Positions 1-6,411 of a stretch of 9,515 nucleotides of DNA are shown here, in pieces; the first letter of the stretch is position 1; each line of letters starts with the position of its first letter. Position numbers and translations under genes: made by a program. This stretch comes from Muribaculaceae bacterium (lineage in GTDB: Bacteria; Bacteroidota; Bacteroidia; Bacteroidales; Muribaculaceae). The DNA lies in the NCBI GenBank assembly GCA_016302215.1, contig JAEDNZ010000065.1:1-9515 (forward strand), written 5' to 3'. Under the pieces are notes generated by a model. The model was not told the origin of the DNA. It saw only the letters and a list, made by a program, of their open reading frames with translations, and made no database searches.

Positions 1-410
1 GACACCTGTATTGACTGCATCCACGGGCCGGGCACAAAGCCCAGGCTGTAAGGAAGGGCAGCGCCGCGCAGGTTGGGCACATTCTCCGTGAGCATCTGCA
101 CATAGGTGCCGCTCAGCCCCAGCAGCTTTATCTGGCGGGCGCCGGTGGCGGCATCGGCATAGCTCACATCGACTGACGGATTAGTGGTGAACGACTCGCC
201 GAGGTTGCAACAGGCAGCACGCTGCAACTGCCCTTGTCCTATGATATCGGTGTTGCTGACGCGCGACAGCGATTTGATGCCTCGCGTCGATTTCACCTCC
301 ACGCCCTTGAGCTGATATGGCGCAATGGTGTCATCGACCGCCTCGCGGGCGCTCACGCTCGCCCCGGCTGCCGCAAGTATCATTATAGTCACATATCGCA
401 ATAAATTCAT
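1..410 (-). CDS. TonB-dependent outer-membrane receptor, N-terminal part (runs off left edge)
   Basis: Reading down from the ATG at 410-408 gives 136 uninterrupted codons to the window edge, so this is the 5' part of a gene. Residues 1-21 look like a Sec signal peptide: an Arg near the start, a hydrophobic core (VTIMILAAAG) and a V-S-A cleavage site after residue 21. Residues 33-43 (QLKGVEVKSTR) resemble the TonB-box and plug entry. The rest reads as a plug domain, with an R-A-A-C-C-N-L-G-E-S-F stretch, N-P-S-V-D-V, a TGARQIKLLGLSGTYVQML segment, then N-V-P-N-L-R-G-A and G-P-W-M-Q-S-I-Q-V. Such receptors import a substrate (iron complex, haem, cobalamin, metal or glycan) across the outer membrane using TonB energy. 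There is no room for the carboxypeptidase-like N-terminal domain seen in SusC proteins. The substrate cannot be told because the barrel lies outside the window. It is divergent from the thrC-like gene. Confidence 0.9.
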   Translation of the reverse strand, partial: MNLLRYVTIMILAAAGASVSAREAVDDTIAPYQLKGVEVKSTRGIKSLSRVSNTDIIGQGQLQRAACCNLGESFTTNPSVDVSYADAATGARQIKLLGLSGTYVQMLTENVPNLRGAALPYSLGFVPGPWMQSIQV

Positions 411-430
411 AAACCATCTTTTTTACGCTG

Positions 431-465
431 CAAAGTTAGCTAAAGAACACGTTACAGCTACCAAA
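431..465 (-). promoter_or_regulatory. Probable Bacteroidota-type promoter of the TonB receptor gene
   Basis: Read on the minus strand, TAACTTTG at 438-431 matches the Bacteroidota -7 consensus TAnnTTTG exactly. A TTTG at 465-462 lies 23 bp upstream, slightly wide for the usual -33 element. Transcription would begin near 424, leaving a short A-rich leader before the ATG at 410. The -7 box overlaps an 8-bp palindrome, TTAGCTAA (436-443). The -7 element is clear, the -33 less so. Confidence 0.6.
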
Positions 466-522
466 GTGCCTTTAATTATTCTTAAAGAATACTTAGAGCT
501 CAACTTTTACGCCTCACAGGTG

Positions 523-553
523 TTGCACATATAGCAGTATATATGTAACTTTG
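523..553 (+). promoter_or_regulatory. Probable Bacteroidota-type promoter of the threonine-synthase-like gene
   Basis: TAACTTTG at 546-553 is an exact TAnnTTTG -7 box, and TTG at 523-525 is a -33 element with a 20-bp spacer, close to the usual spacing for this phylum. The transcript should begin about 7 bp downstream, near 560. That decides the start codon of the next gene: a TTG at 551 lies inside the promoter, so the ATG at 578 must be used. A perfect 7-bp inverted repeat (arms 527-533 and 540-546) fills the spacer and touches the -7 box. Confidence 0.72.
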
Positions 554-577
554 CTATACTTAAAACACAACCTTAAT

Positions 578-1864
578 ATGCGACTGGTAAGCACTACCGG
601 AAAATCACGAGCCACCTTAGCCGACGCTGTATTGCACCCTTTTGCAGCCGATGGCAGTCTATACTTACCTGAGGCCACGCCCGTCATCCCTCGCGCTTTC
701 TTCAATAATATGTCAGAGATGACCATTGAGGAAATCAGCTATGTGGTGGCCAACACCCTGCTTGGCGAAGACATCGCCTCGAGCAAGCTCAAATCTATCG
801 TAGAGAGCTCGCTCACCGGGGCTATCCCCATCCACCGGCTTGACGACACCACGGCGATAGCCGAGCTATATCACAGCCCCACATTGGCCTACAAGGATAT
901 CAGCACATACTTTATGTGCCGCGCCATCAATGAGCTGCGCGGCATACCGCGCCACCCCAACTTCATAGTGGCGACGACGGGCAATACCGGCGCTTCGATA
1001 GCCAATGCCTGCCATGCCACCCGCTCAGGCAATGCCATAATACTATATCCCTACGGCACCCTGTCACGCGCCCAGCAGAGCCAATTCACCACCCTGGGCA
1101 GCAACGTGTATCCGGTGGAGGTGGCCGGCAGCATCGATGACTGCAAGACCATCATAAAGCAGCTCTTTGCCGACCCGGAGCTATGCGCCCAATATCACTT
1201 AGTGAGCGCCAACACCATCAATATCTTGCGCATCGTGCCGCAGGTGTTTTACTTCTTCTACCTATGGTCGCGCCTGGGAGCTGAGTCAAAGACACCTCTC
1301 GACATCGCGGTGCCGTCAGGCAATATGAGCAACCTCCTCGCCGGCGCTCTCGCCAAGAAAATGGGTCTGCCGATAGGGCGTCTCATCGCCGGCTGCAACG
1401 CTACAGGCATAGCACTGCCATCGCTGCTGCATGGCGACACCGGCGCCGCCTCGGCAACACTGCGCCGCACCATAGCCTCGGCCATGGACAGCGGCCGCCC
1501 CACCAACCTGCCACGCCTGGCAGCCCTCTATGGCGGCAATACCGACCTGATGCGCAGCGACATATCTGCATATATCGTTACCGACGATGACATAGCCACC
1601 ACCATCTTATCTACGGGCGACTATGCCATAGACCCGCACACTGCCGTGGGCCTGGCGGCTCTGCGCTCATACGGCAGCGCCAACGGCGTGGCCCTCGCCA
1701 CCGCCCACCCGGCTAAATCGCTCGACGTGATGACCACCGTCACCGGGCGCGCCGTGGAGCTGCCGCTCCAGCTCACCCGCTTTATGTCGCGCCCCAAGCC
1801 GTCAATCCACATAGCGCCCACGCTCGCCGCCATCAAGCGCTATGTGCTCGACACGCTCACCTGA
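578..1864 (+). CDS. thrC: Threonine synthase-like PLP enzyme (divergent ThrC)
   Basis: This is a fold-type II PLP enzyme of 428 residues, the length of typical bacterial ThrC. ThrC converts O-phosphohomoserine to threonine in the cytoplasm. The N-terminus (STTGK, then AADGSLYLPE) fits the ThrC N-terminal domain. Lys106 in SPTLAYKDI is the expected PLP Schiff-base lysine, and TTGNTGAS (133-140) the cofactor phosphate loop. SANTINILRIVPQ (210-222), VPSGNMSNLLAG (245-256), a S-A-M-D block (301-304) and IDPHTAVGLAAL plus TAHPAK near the C-terminus also match the family in order. Several usually invariant positions differ: S-T-Y-F-M replaces G-G-R-F-M after the lysine, T-G-N-T-G replaces S-G-D-T-G, G-N-M-S-N replaces G-N-F-G-N, and the usual Asn/Asp-rich substrate loop reads N-A-T-G. 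The family is secure. True threonine synthase activity is likely but not certain, and a paralogue with altered substrate is possible. No thrA or homoserine kinase gene is adjacent. The ATG start is set by the promoter just upstream. Confidence 0.83.
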   Translation: MRLVSTTGKSRATLADAVLHPFAADGSLYLPEATPVIPRAFFNNMSEMTIEEISYVVANTLLGEDIASSKLKSIVESSLTGAIPIHRLDDTTAIAELYHSPTLAYKDISTYFMCRAINELRGIPRHPNFIVATTGNTGASIANACHATRSGNAIILYPYGTLSRAQQSQFTTLGSNVYPVEVAGSIDDCKTIIKQLFADPELCAQYHLVSANTINILRIVPQVFYFFYLWSRLGAESKTPLDIAVPSGNMSNLLAGALAKKMGLPIGRLIAGCNATGIALPSLLHGDTGAASATLRRTIASAMDSGRPTNLPRLAALYGGNTDLMRSDISAYIVTDDDIATTILSTGDYAIDPHTAVGLAALRSYGSANGVALATAHPAKSLDVMTTVTGRAVELPLQLTRFMSRPKPSIHIAPTLAAIKRYVLDTLT

Positions 1865-1889
1865 GCCATATCCGAGCCATATTTGAGCC
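1862..1889 (+). repeat. Short 11-bp-period direct repeat at the thrC stop codon
   Basis: GAGCCATAT occurs at 1863-1871 and again at 1874-1882, and a third partial copy (GAGCC) begins at 1885, giving an 11-bp period. The first copy overlaps the TGA stop codon. It is probably a small local duplication, and no function is evident. Confidence 0.6.
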
Positions 1890-1893
1890 TTTT

Positions 1894-1917
1894 TTTGCGG
1901 CGAGGCGCAAATTTTTT
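1894..1917 (+). terminator. Probable intrinsic terminator after thrC
   Basis: TTTGCG (1894-1899) pairs perfectly with CGCAAA (1906-1911) around a 6-nt loop and is followed at once by six T residues (1912-1917). The stem is short (6 bp, half A-T pairs), so termination may be partial. The position, about 30 bp after the stop and before a new promoter, supports the call. Confidence 0.5.
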
Positions 1918-1951
1918 AGCGGCTAAAGATATAGGCTATTGATTTTTTCGC

Positions 1952-1959
1952 TAATTTTG
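1952..1959 (+). promoter_or_regulatory. Probable -7 promoter element of rel
   Basis: TAATTTTG matches TAnnTTTG exactly, 25 bp before the ATG at 1985. Transcription should start near 1966. I see no good TTG/TTTG element about 20 bp upstream, so strength and regulation are unclear. A TTG at 1967, also in frame, would sit at or next to the transcript's 5' end and is therefore a poor start. Confidence 0.5.
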
Positions 1960-1984
1960 TATCTAATTGGATAAATTTACAGCA

Positions 1985-4291
1985 ATGGATACAAAACAAG
2001 GTAATAATATGACAGCCGAGCAAGAGGAACGCATGATTGAAGATGCGTTTCAAGATGTGCTCAACGGCTATCTCAAAAGTAATCACCGCAAGAAAGTGGA
2101 GATTATCGAGCGTGCTTACCGCTTTGCCAAAGAGGCTCACGCCGGTGTGCGCCGCCGCTCGGGCGAGCCATATATCTTGCACCCCATTGCCGTAGCAAAG
2201 ATAGCCAGCCAAGAGATAGGGCTGGGCTCCACCTCAATATGCGCAGCCCTGCTACACGATGTAGTGGAAGACACTGACTACACCGTAGAAGACATCGAGC
2301 AACATTTCGGAGCAAAGATAGCGCAGCTTGTAGAGGGGCTGACAAAGATATCGGGCGGTATCTTCGGCGACAAGGCCTCGGCGCAGGCAGAGAACTTCCG
2401 CAAGCTGCTGCTCACCATGAGCGAGGACATACGCGTGGTGCTCATCAAAATGGCCGACCGCCTGCACAACATGCGCACCCTCGGCTCTATGGCCCCTAAC
2501 AAGCAATACAAAATCGCCGGCGAGACGCTCTACATTTATGCCCCCTTGGCTCATCGTCTGGGGCTCTTTGCCATCAAGACCGAGCTTGAGGACCTGAGCT
2601 TCAAATACGAGCACCCGGCCGCCTACAAGCAGATTAGCGACAAGATACGCGCCAGCGAGGAGCGCCGTCAGGCTGTGTATAGCGACTTCTCCGCTCCTAT
2701 CAAAGCCAAGCTCGACGAGATGGGGCTGAAATATGAGGCCAAGGCGCGGCTCAAATCAGTCTATTCGATATGGAACAAGATGGAGACCAAGCACTTGCCC
2801 TTTGAGGAAGTGTATGACCTCTACGCCATGCGCATCGTCTTTGAATGTGATGACCAATCCAAGGAGAAGAGCATCTGCTGGAACATCTACTCAGCCATCA
2901 CCGACATATACCGCCTGCACCCCGACCGCACGCGCGACTGGATAGTCACGCCTAAGGCCAACGGCTACCAAGCGCTGCACCTCACCGTTATGGGCACCGA
3001 CGGCAACTGGGTGGAGGTGCAGATACGCAGCCGCCGCATGGACGAGATTGCCGAGAAAGGCTTTGCCGCCCACTGGAAATACAAAATCGGCGAGGGCGAC
3101 GAGGAGTCAGAGCTTAACGCTTGGCTGCGCACCATCAAGGATATTCTCGACAATCCGGAGCCCAGCGCCATGGACTTTCTCGACACGCTCAAGCTCAACC
3201 TCTTCTCGTCAGAGATTGTGGTATTCACACCTAAGGGCGAGTTAGTGACGCTGCCCGCCGGCGCCTCGGTGCTCGATGCCGCCTTTGCCTTGCACTCTGA
3301 GCTGGGCATACGCTGCATCGCCGGAAAAGTCAACCACAAGTTGGTGCCTCTGAGCCAGCAGCTCAAGAGCGGTGACCAGGTGGAGGTGCTCACCTCTATG
3401 TCGCAGTCGCCGCAGCCCGAATGGGAGGATTTCTTAGTCACCGCAAAAGCCAAGACGCGCCTGCGTGCCGCTTTGCGCAAAGAGCGCCAGCCCCTGATAG
3501 CCCAAGGCCACGAGATGCTGCAACGATGGCTCGATGAGCATAACCTGCCGGCCTCCAACCCCGTAATTACCAAGATAATGGGCACATATCATATCCTCAA
3601 GCGCGATGAGCTGTGCTATCAGCTCGCCAAAGGCGAGATAGTGCTGGGCGAGTTTATAGTCCCGGCGCTCAAAAAGGCCGAGGAGCGCGAGGAGAAGACC
3701 GCCAACCGCAGCATGCTCAGCAAGATCTTCCGCATCGGCCGCAGCAGTGCAGACAAGAGCGGCGATGCAGCCAAGGCCGGCGGTGACACCGCCGCCGGAG
3801 ACGCCGCCACCACCCCTGCCGCCCAAAAGCCTAAAATCAACACCAAGGAGACCTATGTGCTGCGATATGATGAAAATGGAGCCAACTTCAAGTTGGCCCA
3901 GTGCTGCGGCCCCATCCCCGGCGATGACGTGCTCGGCTTTATCACCGACGAGGGCGAGGTGGAAATCCACGCTCTCGACTGCCCGCGTGCCCAAATGCTC
4001 AAGGCCGGCTACGGCACTCGCATCGTGGCCACACGATGGGAAACCGAAGGCGGCAAATACCTGGCTCACGTGCGCATCGAGGGCATCGACCGCCACGGCA
4101 TACTGCAAGAACTGATACAAATGATTTCCACTCACCTGTCAATAGACATACGCAAGCTCGACATTGAGGCCTCGGGCGAGGTGTTCACCTGCGACCTATG
4201 GGTGCGCGTGGCCTCAGTGGAGATTATCAAGGACTTATGCCATAAGACACAGACCATTGACGGCGTCAAGCTCGCCACTCGCATCGCTTGA
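1985..4291 (+). CDS. Bifunctional (p)ppGpp synthetase/hydrolase, RelA/SpoT family
   Basis: This 768-residue long RSH protein makes and hydrolyses (p)ppGpp in the stringent response. The N-terminal HD hydrolase keeps its metal and catalytic residues: His52, SGEPYILHP (59-67), His91-Asp92 in LLHDVVEDT, and Asp158 in MADRLHNMRTL. The synthetase follows, with KSVYSIWNKM (257-266), Asp278 in YDLYAMRIVF, TPKANGYQALH (322-332) and Glu344 in EVQIRS. Arg315-Thr-Arg-Asp318 sits where bifunctional enzymes carry R-x-K-D and hydrolase-dead RelA carries E-x-D-D, so both activities are probably live. A TGS domain (about 409-471) comes next, then a helical region, a Cys-Cys...Cys zinc-finger-like segment (Cys640, Cys641, Cys666) and a C-terminal ACT domain (about 692-768). 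These regulatory parts normally sense the ribosome. An Ala/Gly/Asp-rich linker (about 587-615) precedes the Cys domain. ATG 1985 was chosen over TTG 1967 from promoter position; ATG 2009 is another possibility. Relation to one of the names relA, spoT or rel cannot be fixed from sequence alone. Confidence 0.96.
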   Translation: MDTKQGNNMTAEQEERMIEDAFQDVLNGYLKSNHRKKVEIIERAYRFAKEAHAGVRRRSGEPYILHPIAVAKIASQEIGLGSTSICAALLHDVVEDTDYTVEDIEQHFGAKIAQLVEGLTKISGGIFGDKASAQAENFRKLLLTMSEDIRVVLIKMADRLHNMRTLGSMAPNKQYKIAGETLYIYAPLAHRLGLFAIKTELEDLSFKYEHPAAYKQISDKIRASEERRQAVYSDFSAPIKAKLDEMGLKYEAKARLKSVYSIWNKMETKHLPFEEVYDLYAMRIVFECDDQSKEKSICWNIYSAITDIYRLHPDRTRDWIVTPKANGYQALHLTVMGTDGNWVEVQIRSRRMDEIAEKGFAAHWKYKIGEGDEESELNAWLRTIKDILDNPEPSAMDFLDTLKLNLFSSEIVVFTPKGELVTLPAGASVLDAAFALHSELGIRCIAGKVNHKLVPLSQQLKSGDQVEVLTSMSQSPQPEWEDFLVTAKAKTRLRAALRKERQPLIAQGHEMLQRWLDEHNLPASNPVITKIMGTYHILKRDELCYQLAKGEIVLGEFIVPALKKAEEREEKTANRSMLSKIFRIGRSSADKSGDAAKAGGDTAAGDAATTPAAQKPKINTKETYVLRYDENGANFKLAQCCGPIPGDDVLGFITDEGEVEIHALDCPRAQMLKAGYGTRIVATRWETEGGKYLAHVRIEGIDRHGILQELIQMISTHLSIDIRKLDIEASGEVFTCDLWVRVASVEIIKDLCHKTQTIDGVKLATRIA

Positions 4292-4348
4292 TGACCGAGG
4301 CAGCTTGCTCTGAACATTTTTACGAAATAAATTGTTGGATTAGTTATT

Positions 4349-6388
4349 ATGGACACACACAACAAAGGCATCGTAAAACGCATATTGATAGCACTCGTGT
4401 GCGCTATCGTGATTGTGTATCTATACCCTCACCCCAAAGCCAATCAATACAATTATGAAGAGGGACGGCCCTGGAATTACGCCAAGCTCATAGCGCCGTT
4501 TGACATACCCATACACCCCGACTCCGCCACCCTGCTCAAGGCGCGCGACACTCTTGACGCCCACTTTGTGCCCGTGTATCGCATCAACCAGCTTGCCATT
4601 GACACCATAGTGGAGTCGCTGCCGCTATGGCACGGCAGCCGTCACTATGCCTCTGCCGTGGCGCGCGAGCTGCGTCGCGCATACGCCGGCGGCGTGGTCG
4701 ATGGCGAGACGCAAGACAAAATCGATGCCGGCAAGCTCAAGGCGGTAAGAATACTCGAGGGCAACGTGCTCAGCGAGATGTCAACAGCTGAATTTACCTC
4801 GCCGCGCAAGATTTACGAGCATATTGACACCGCCATCGCTGACGATGAGATGCGCGCATACCTCGCATCAGTCAACCTGCCCGAGCTGCTCAAGCCCAAT
4901 GTGGAGTATAGCGCCGCCGAGAGCAAGCGACACTATGACTACGACTACCAAACGCTGACGGCTGACCGCGGCGTGATACAGCAAGGCCAGACCATCATCG
5001 ACAAGGGAAATATCATCTCTGCACAAGACTACACCAACTTGCAGACCTATGAGACCATGATGGCTGAGCGCCTCGTCAAAGAGAGCAGCAGCTCACTGGT
5101 GATGCTTATAGGCCAATTTCTTTACGTGGCGTTGCTGCTGGGGTCGCTGCTGCTGTACATCAAATACAATTGCCCGGCGATACGCAACAATATGCGCGCC
5201 ATCATCTTTGTCTTTGCCATGGTGCTGGTGTTCTTTATGCTTGCCGTACTGATGAACAGGCTTGTGGCCGGCGGCATCTACATAGTGCCGTTTATGATAG
5301 TGCCGGTGCTGCTGCTCGTGTTCTTTGACAGCCGCACGGCGCTCTTCGTGTCAATCATCATCACACTGATATGCGCCGGCATCACATCTTACGCCCTCGA
5401 ATTCATTCTCTTGCAATTCTGCGCCACCGTGGCCGTGGTCAACTCGCTCAAGCAGCTAAGCCGCCGCGCCGAATTGCTACGCGCCTCCTCAATGGCGGCT
5501 CTCACCTACATAGTGGCCTACGTGGCGCTGGAGCTGATGATGAACGGCACATTCGAAGGCTTTGAATGGCGTATGCCGGCATTCCTGCTCGTCAACGCCT
5601 TGCTCACCTGCATGACGTATATCATCATGTTTGCCGTAGAGCGCGCCTTCGGCTTTGTCTCCGCCGTGACCCTCGCCGAGCTTACAGACTCCAACAATCC
5701 GCTGCTGCAAAAGCTCAGCGAGCAATGCCCCGGCACCTTCCAGCACTCACTGGCAGTGAGCAACCTCGCCGCCGATGCCGCGCGTGCTATCGGCGCCAAT
5801 GAGCCGTTAGTGCGCGCCGGCGCCCTGTATCACGACATCGGCAAGATGAGCAACCCAGCTTTCTTCACCGAGAACCAGCGCGGCGTCAATCCCCACGACA
5901 CACTCACCCCTGAGCGCAGTGCCCGCATTGTCATCAACCATGTAACCGATGGTCTGCAACGCGCCGACAAGGCCGGGCTGCCTGCCGTGCTCAAAGACTT
6001 CATCGCCGAGCACCATGGCCGCGGCAAGGCTAAGTACTTCTATATCACGGCCGTCAATGCCGCCAATGGCGCCGATGTTGACCCCGAGCCATACACCTAT
6101 CCCGGTCCCAACCCACGCAGCAGAGAGACATCGGTTATGATGATGGCCGACGCCGTGGAGGCGGCAAGCCGCTCCCTCACAGAGCACTCTAAAGAGGCTA
6201 TCACCGCCCTGGTGGATAAAATCATCAACAGCCAAATCGCCGATGGGCTGCACAACGACTCCACCCTCGAATTTAAGGACGTGCAGACCATACGCGATGC
6301 CTTTGTCAAGCGCCTGCTCAACGTGTATCACTCGCGCATAGCATACCCCACAGCCAACGCTCCGGCCAAACCTCAAGGCAATAATTAG
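4349..6388 (+). CDS. pgpH: Seven-transmembrane HD phosphodiesterase, PgpH-like (predicted cyclic di-AMP hydrolase)
   Basis: The 679-residue membrane protein has the full 7TM-HD (7TMR-HDED) architecture. There is one N-terminal membrane segment (about 9-26), then an extracytoplasmic domain (about 27-247) containing the V-x-P-V-Y and D-R-G-V-I-Q-Q-G motifs typical of this domain. About seven membrane segments follow between 248 and 430, then a cytoplasmic HD domain. Metal-binding residues are intact: His466 (CPGTFQHSLAVSNLA), His495-Asp496 (YHDIGKM), His531 (INHV), His555-His556 (EHHG) and Asp601 (MMADAVEAA). YPGPNPRSRE (584-593) is also characteristic. Characterised relatives such as Listeria PgpH hydrolyse cyclic di-AMP to pApA, and that is the expected reaction here by homology. 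It begins 57 bp after the rel stop, with no good TAnnTTTG box in the gap, so it may be cotranscribed. The ATG lies directly before a short positively charged leader and the first membrane segment, as expected. Confidence 0.94.
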   Translation: MDTHNKGIVKRILIALVCAIVIVYLYPHPKANQYNYEEGRPWNYAKLIAPFDIPIHPDSATLLKARDTLDAHFVPVYRINQLAIDTIVESLPLWHGSRHYASAVARELRRAYAGGVVDGETQDKIDAGKLKAVRILEGNVLSEMSTAEFTSPRKIYEHIDTAIADDEMRAYLASVNLPELLKPNVEYSAAESKRHYDYDYQTLTADRGVIQQGQTIIDKGNIISAQDYTNLQTYETMMAERLVKESSSSLVMLIGQFLYVALLLGSLLLYIKYNCPAIRNNMRAIIFVFAMVLVFFMLAVLMNRLVAGGIYIVPFMIVPVLLLVFFDSRTALFVSIIITLICAGITSYALEFILLQFCATVAVVNSLKQLSRRAELLRASSMAALTYIVAYVALELMMNGTFEGFEWRMPAFLLVNALLTCMTYIIMFAVERAFGFVSAVTLAELTDSNNPLLQKLSEQCPGTFQHSLAVSNLAADAARAIGANEPLVRAGALYHDIGKMSNPAFFTENQRGVNPHDTLTPERSARIVINHVTDGLQRADKAGLPAVLKDFIAEHHGRGKAKYFYITAVNAANGADVDPEPYTYPGPNPRSRETSVMMMADAVEAASRSLTEHSKEAITALVDKIINSQIADGLHNDSTLEFKDVQTIRDAFVKRLLNVYHSRIAYPTANAPAKPQGNN

Positions 6389-6411
6389 GGCATAGCTTCG
6401 TTATCTTTATA

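Larger units (their letters stand above)
411..577. other. Divergent intergenic region between the TonB receptor and thrC-like genes
   Basis: These 167 bp are markedly more A/T-rich than the flanking genes. They contain the two outward-facing promoters, an 8-bp palindrome (TTAGCTAA, 436-443) and a 7-bp inverted repeat (527-533/540-546). I see no small gene, riboswitch-like fold or threonine/isoleucine-rich leader peptide of the kind that attenuates thr operons in enterobacteria. Confidence 0.7.

Noticed and set aside
325..534. 69-codon plus-strand frame across the start of the TonB receptor gene
   Set aside because: It overlaps the receptor's signal-peptide region and both promoters, has no promoter of its own, and shows no family features.
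551..577. Upstream TTG start adding nine residues to the threonine-synthase-like protein
   Set aside because: The TTG lies inside the -7 promoter box and upstream of the expected transcription start, and the ATG at 578 gives the standard ThrC N-terminus.
1967..1984. Upstream TTG start adding six residues to Rel
   Set aside because: It would fall at the very 5' end of the transcript predicted from the TAATTTTG box, while an ATG follows 18 bp later.
2965..3585. 206-codon open frame on the minus strand opposite rel
   Set aside because: It sits inside the strongly supported synthetase and TGS coding region, has Ser/Arg-rich composition typical of an out-of-frame reading, and has no promoter or family motif.
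3434..4135. 233-codon open frame on the minus strand opposite rel
   Set aside because: It lies wholly inside the Rel frame and its translation shows no domain or signal. G/C-rich third positions in rel leave the opposite strand without stops, so it is a shadow.
5807..6376. 189-codon open frame on the minus strand opposite the HD domain of pgpH
   Set aside because: It covers the catalytic HD region of the real gene, has no recognisable motif, and its composition reflects codon bias on the opposite strand.
6402..6409. TATCTTTA as a promoter box for the SprE/PorW-like gene
   Set aside because: It differs from TAnnTTTG at the last base and would place the transcription start inside the coding region, so readthrough from pgpH is simpler.
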